A stretch of 64,000 nucleotides of DNA from Candidatus Accumulibacter sp. 66-26. GTDB lineage: Bacteria > Pseudomonadota > Gammaproteobacteria > Burkholderiales > Rhodocyclaceae. The notes under the pieces were generated by a model. The model did no database searches. It was not told where the DNA came from and saw nothing but the letters and a program-made list of their open reading frames with translations. Positions 63,955-64,000 of this stretch are shown piece after piece. The position numbers and the translations under genes were made by a program. The DNA lies in assembly GCA_001897745.1 (NCBI GenBank), contig MKUH01000012.1, forward strand, positions 103,529 to 167,528. Direction: 5' to 3'. Numbering within the stretch: the first letter of the stretch is position 1; each line of letters opens with the position of its first letter.

Positions 63955-64000
63955 CGGGGGATTGTTCGAACAAAGAGGCTGCTCGTTTAGAGTGGCCTTT

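Overview
This is a GC-rich chromosomal segment of a betaproteobacterium, most likely from the Rhodocyclales. The evidence is the gene order rpmH/rnpA/yidD/yidC/mnmE next to dnaA-dnaN-gyrB, the mnmG-rsmG-parA-parB-atp run, a DUF971-ubiE-Tim44-ubiJ group, and protein sequence character. The order and genus are inferred and were not checked against a database. I see no rRNA, tRNA, CRISPR array or insertion sequence. The window spans the replication-origin neighbourhood.

Layout. (1) 1-2.6 kb: the start of a cysteine synthase gene and a long-form threonine dehydratase (ilvA) on the minus strand, then a small DedA/YqaA-type membrane protein. (2) 2.8-15.2 kb: a complete pelABCDEFG operon for the cationic exopolysaccharide Pel. 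It has deacetylase/hydrolase PelA, TPR-plus-barrel PelB, lipoprotein PelC, c-di-GMP receptor PelD with an intact RxxD site, PelE, glycosyltransferase PelF and membrane protein PelG. (3) 15.3-26.4 kb: a giant FAD/Fe-S oxidoreductase (DUF3683 type), a HIT protein, an unrecognised protein with a degenerate PilZ-like C-terminus, phoB-phoR behind a Pho box, and DUF971-ubiE-Tim44-ubiJ. (4) 26.5-37.8 kb, minus strand: the nine-gene atpIBEFHAGDC operon, then parB, parA, rsmG and mnmG. (5) 37.9-41.3 kb: a six-helix chemoreceptor divergent from a response-regulator/TPR protein. (6) 41.4-48.5 kb, minus strand: a branched-chain amino-acid ABC transporter with a fused livM-livG and two tandem, very similar binding-protein genes, preceded by a TSUP-family permease. 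(7) 48.5-54.4 kb: an AT-rich DnaA-box cluster, a second chemoreceptor with a cytoplasmic sensor, and a locus joining Met-rich MXKDX-type secreted proteins to a b-type cytochrome, a Tat-exported molybdopterin oxidoreductase and a patatin-like protein. (8) 54.5-64 kb: mnmE, yidC, yidD, rnpA and rpmH on the minus strand; dnaA, dnaN and gyrB on the plus strand.

How the parts work together. The origin region carries replication initiation (dnaA, dnaN, gyrB) and segregation (parAB) with the usual translation, tRNA-modification and ATP synthase genes. The accessory interest lies in the Pel operon, the possible second c-di-GMP protein 4.6 kb downstream of it, and the putative periplasmic methionine-sulfoxide module at 51.1-54.4 kb. 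The latter resembles the MrpX/YedY1/YedZ1 hypochlorite-scavenging system described in Azospira suillum. The extra DnaA-box cluster at 48.5 kb shares an 18/20-base element with the dnaA-dnaN intergenic region and is the most unusual non-coding signal. Many starts were moved from the longest open frame to the first well-placed start codon, and the reasons are given per gene.
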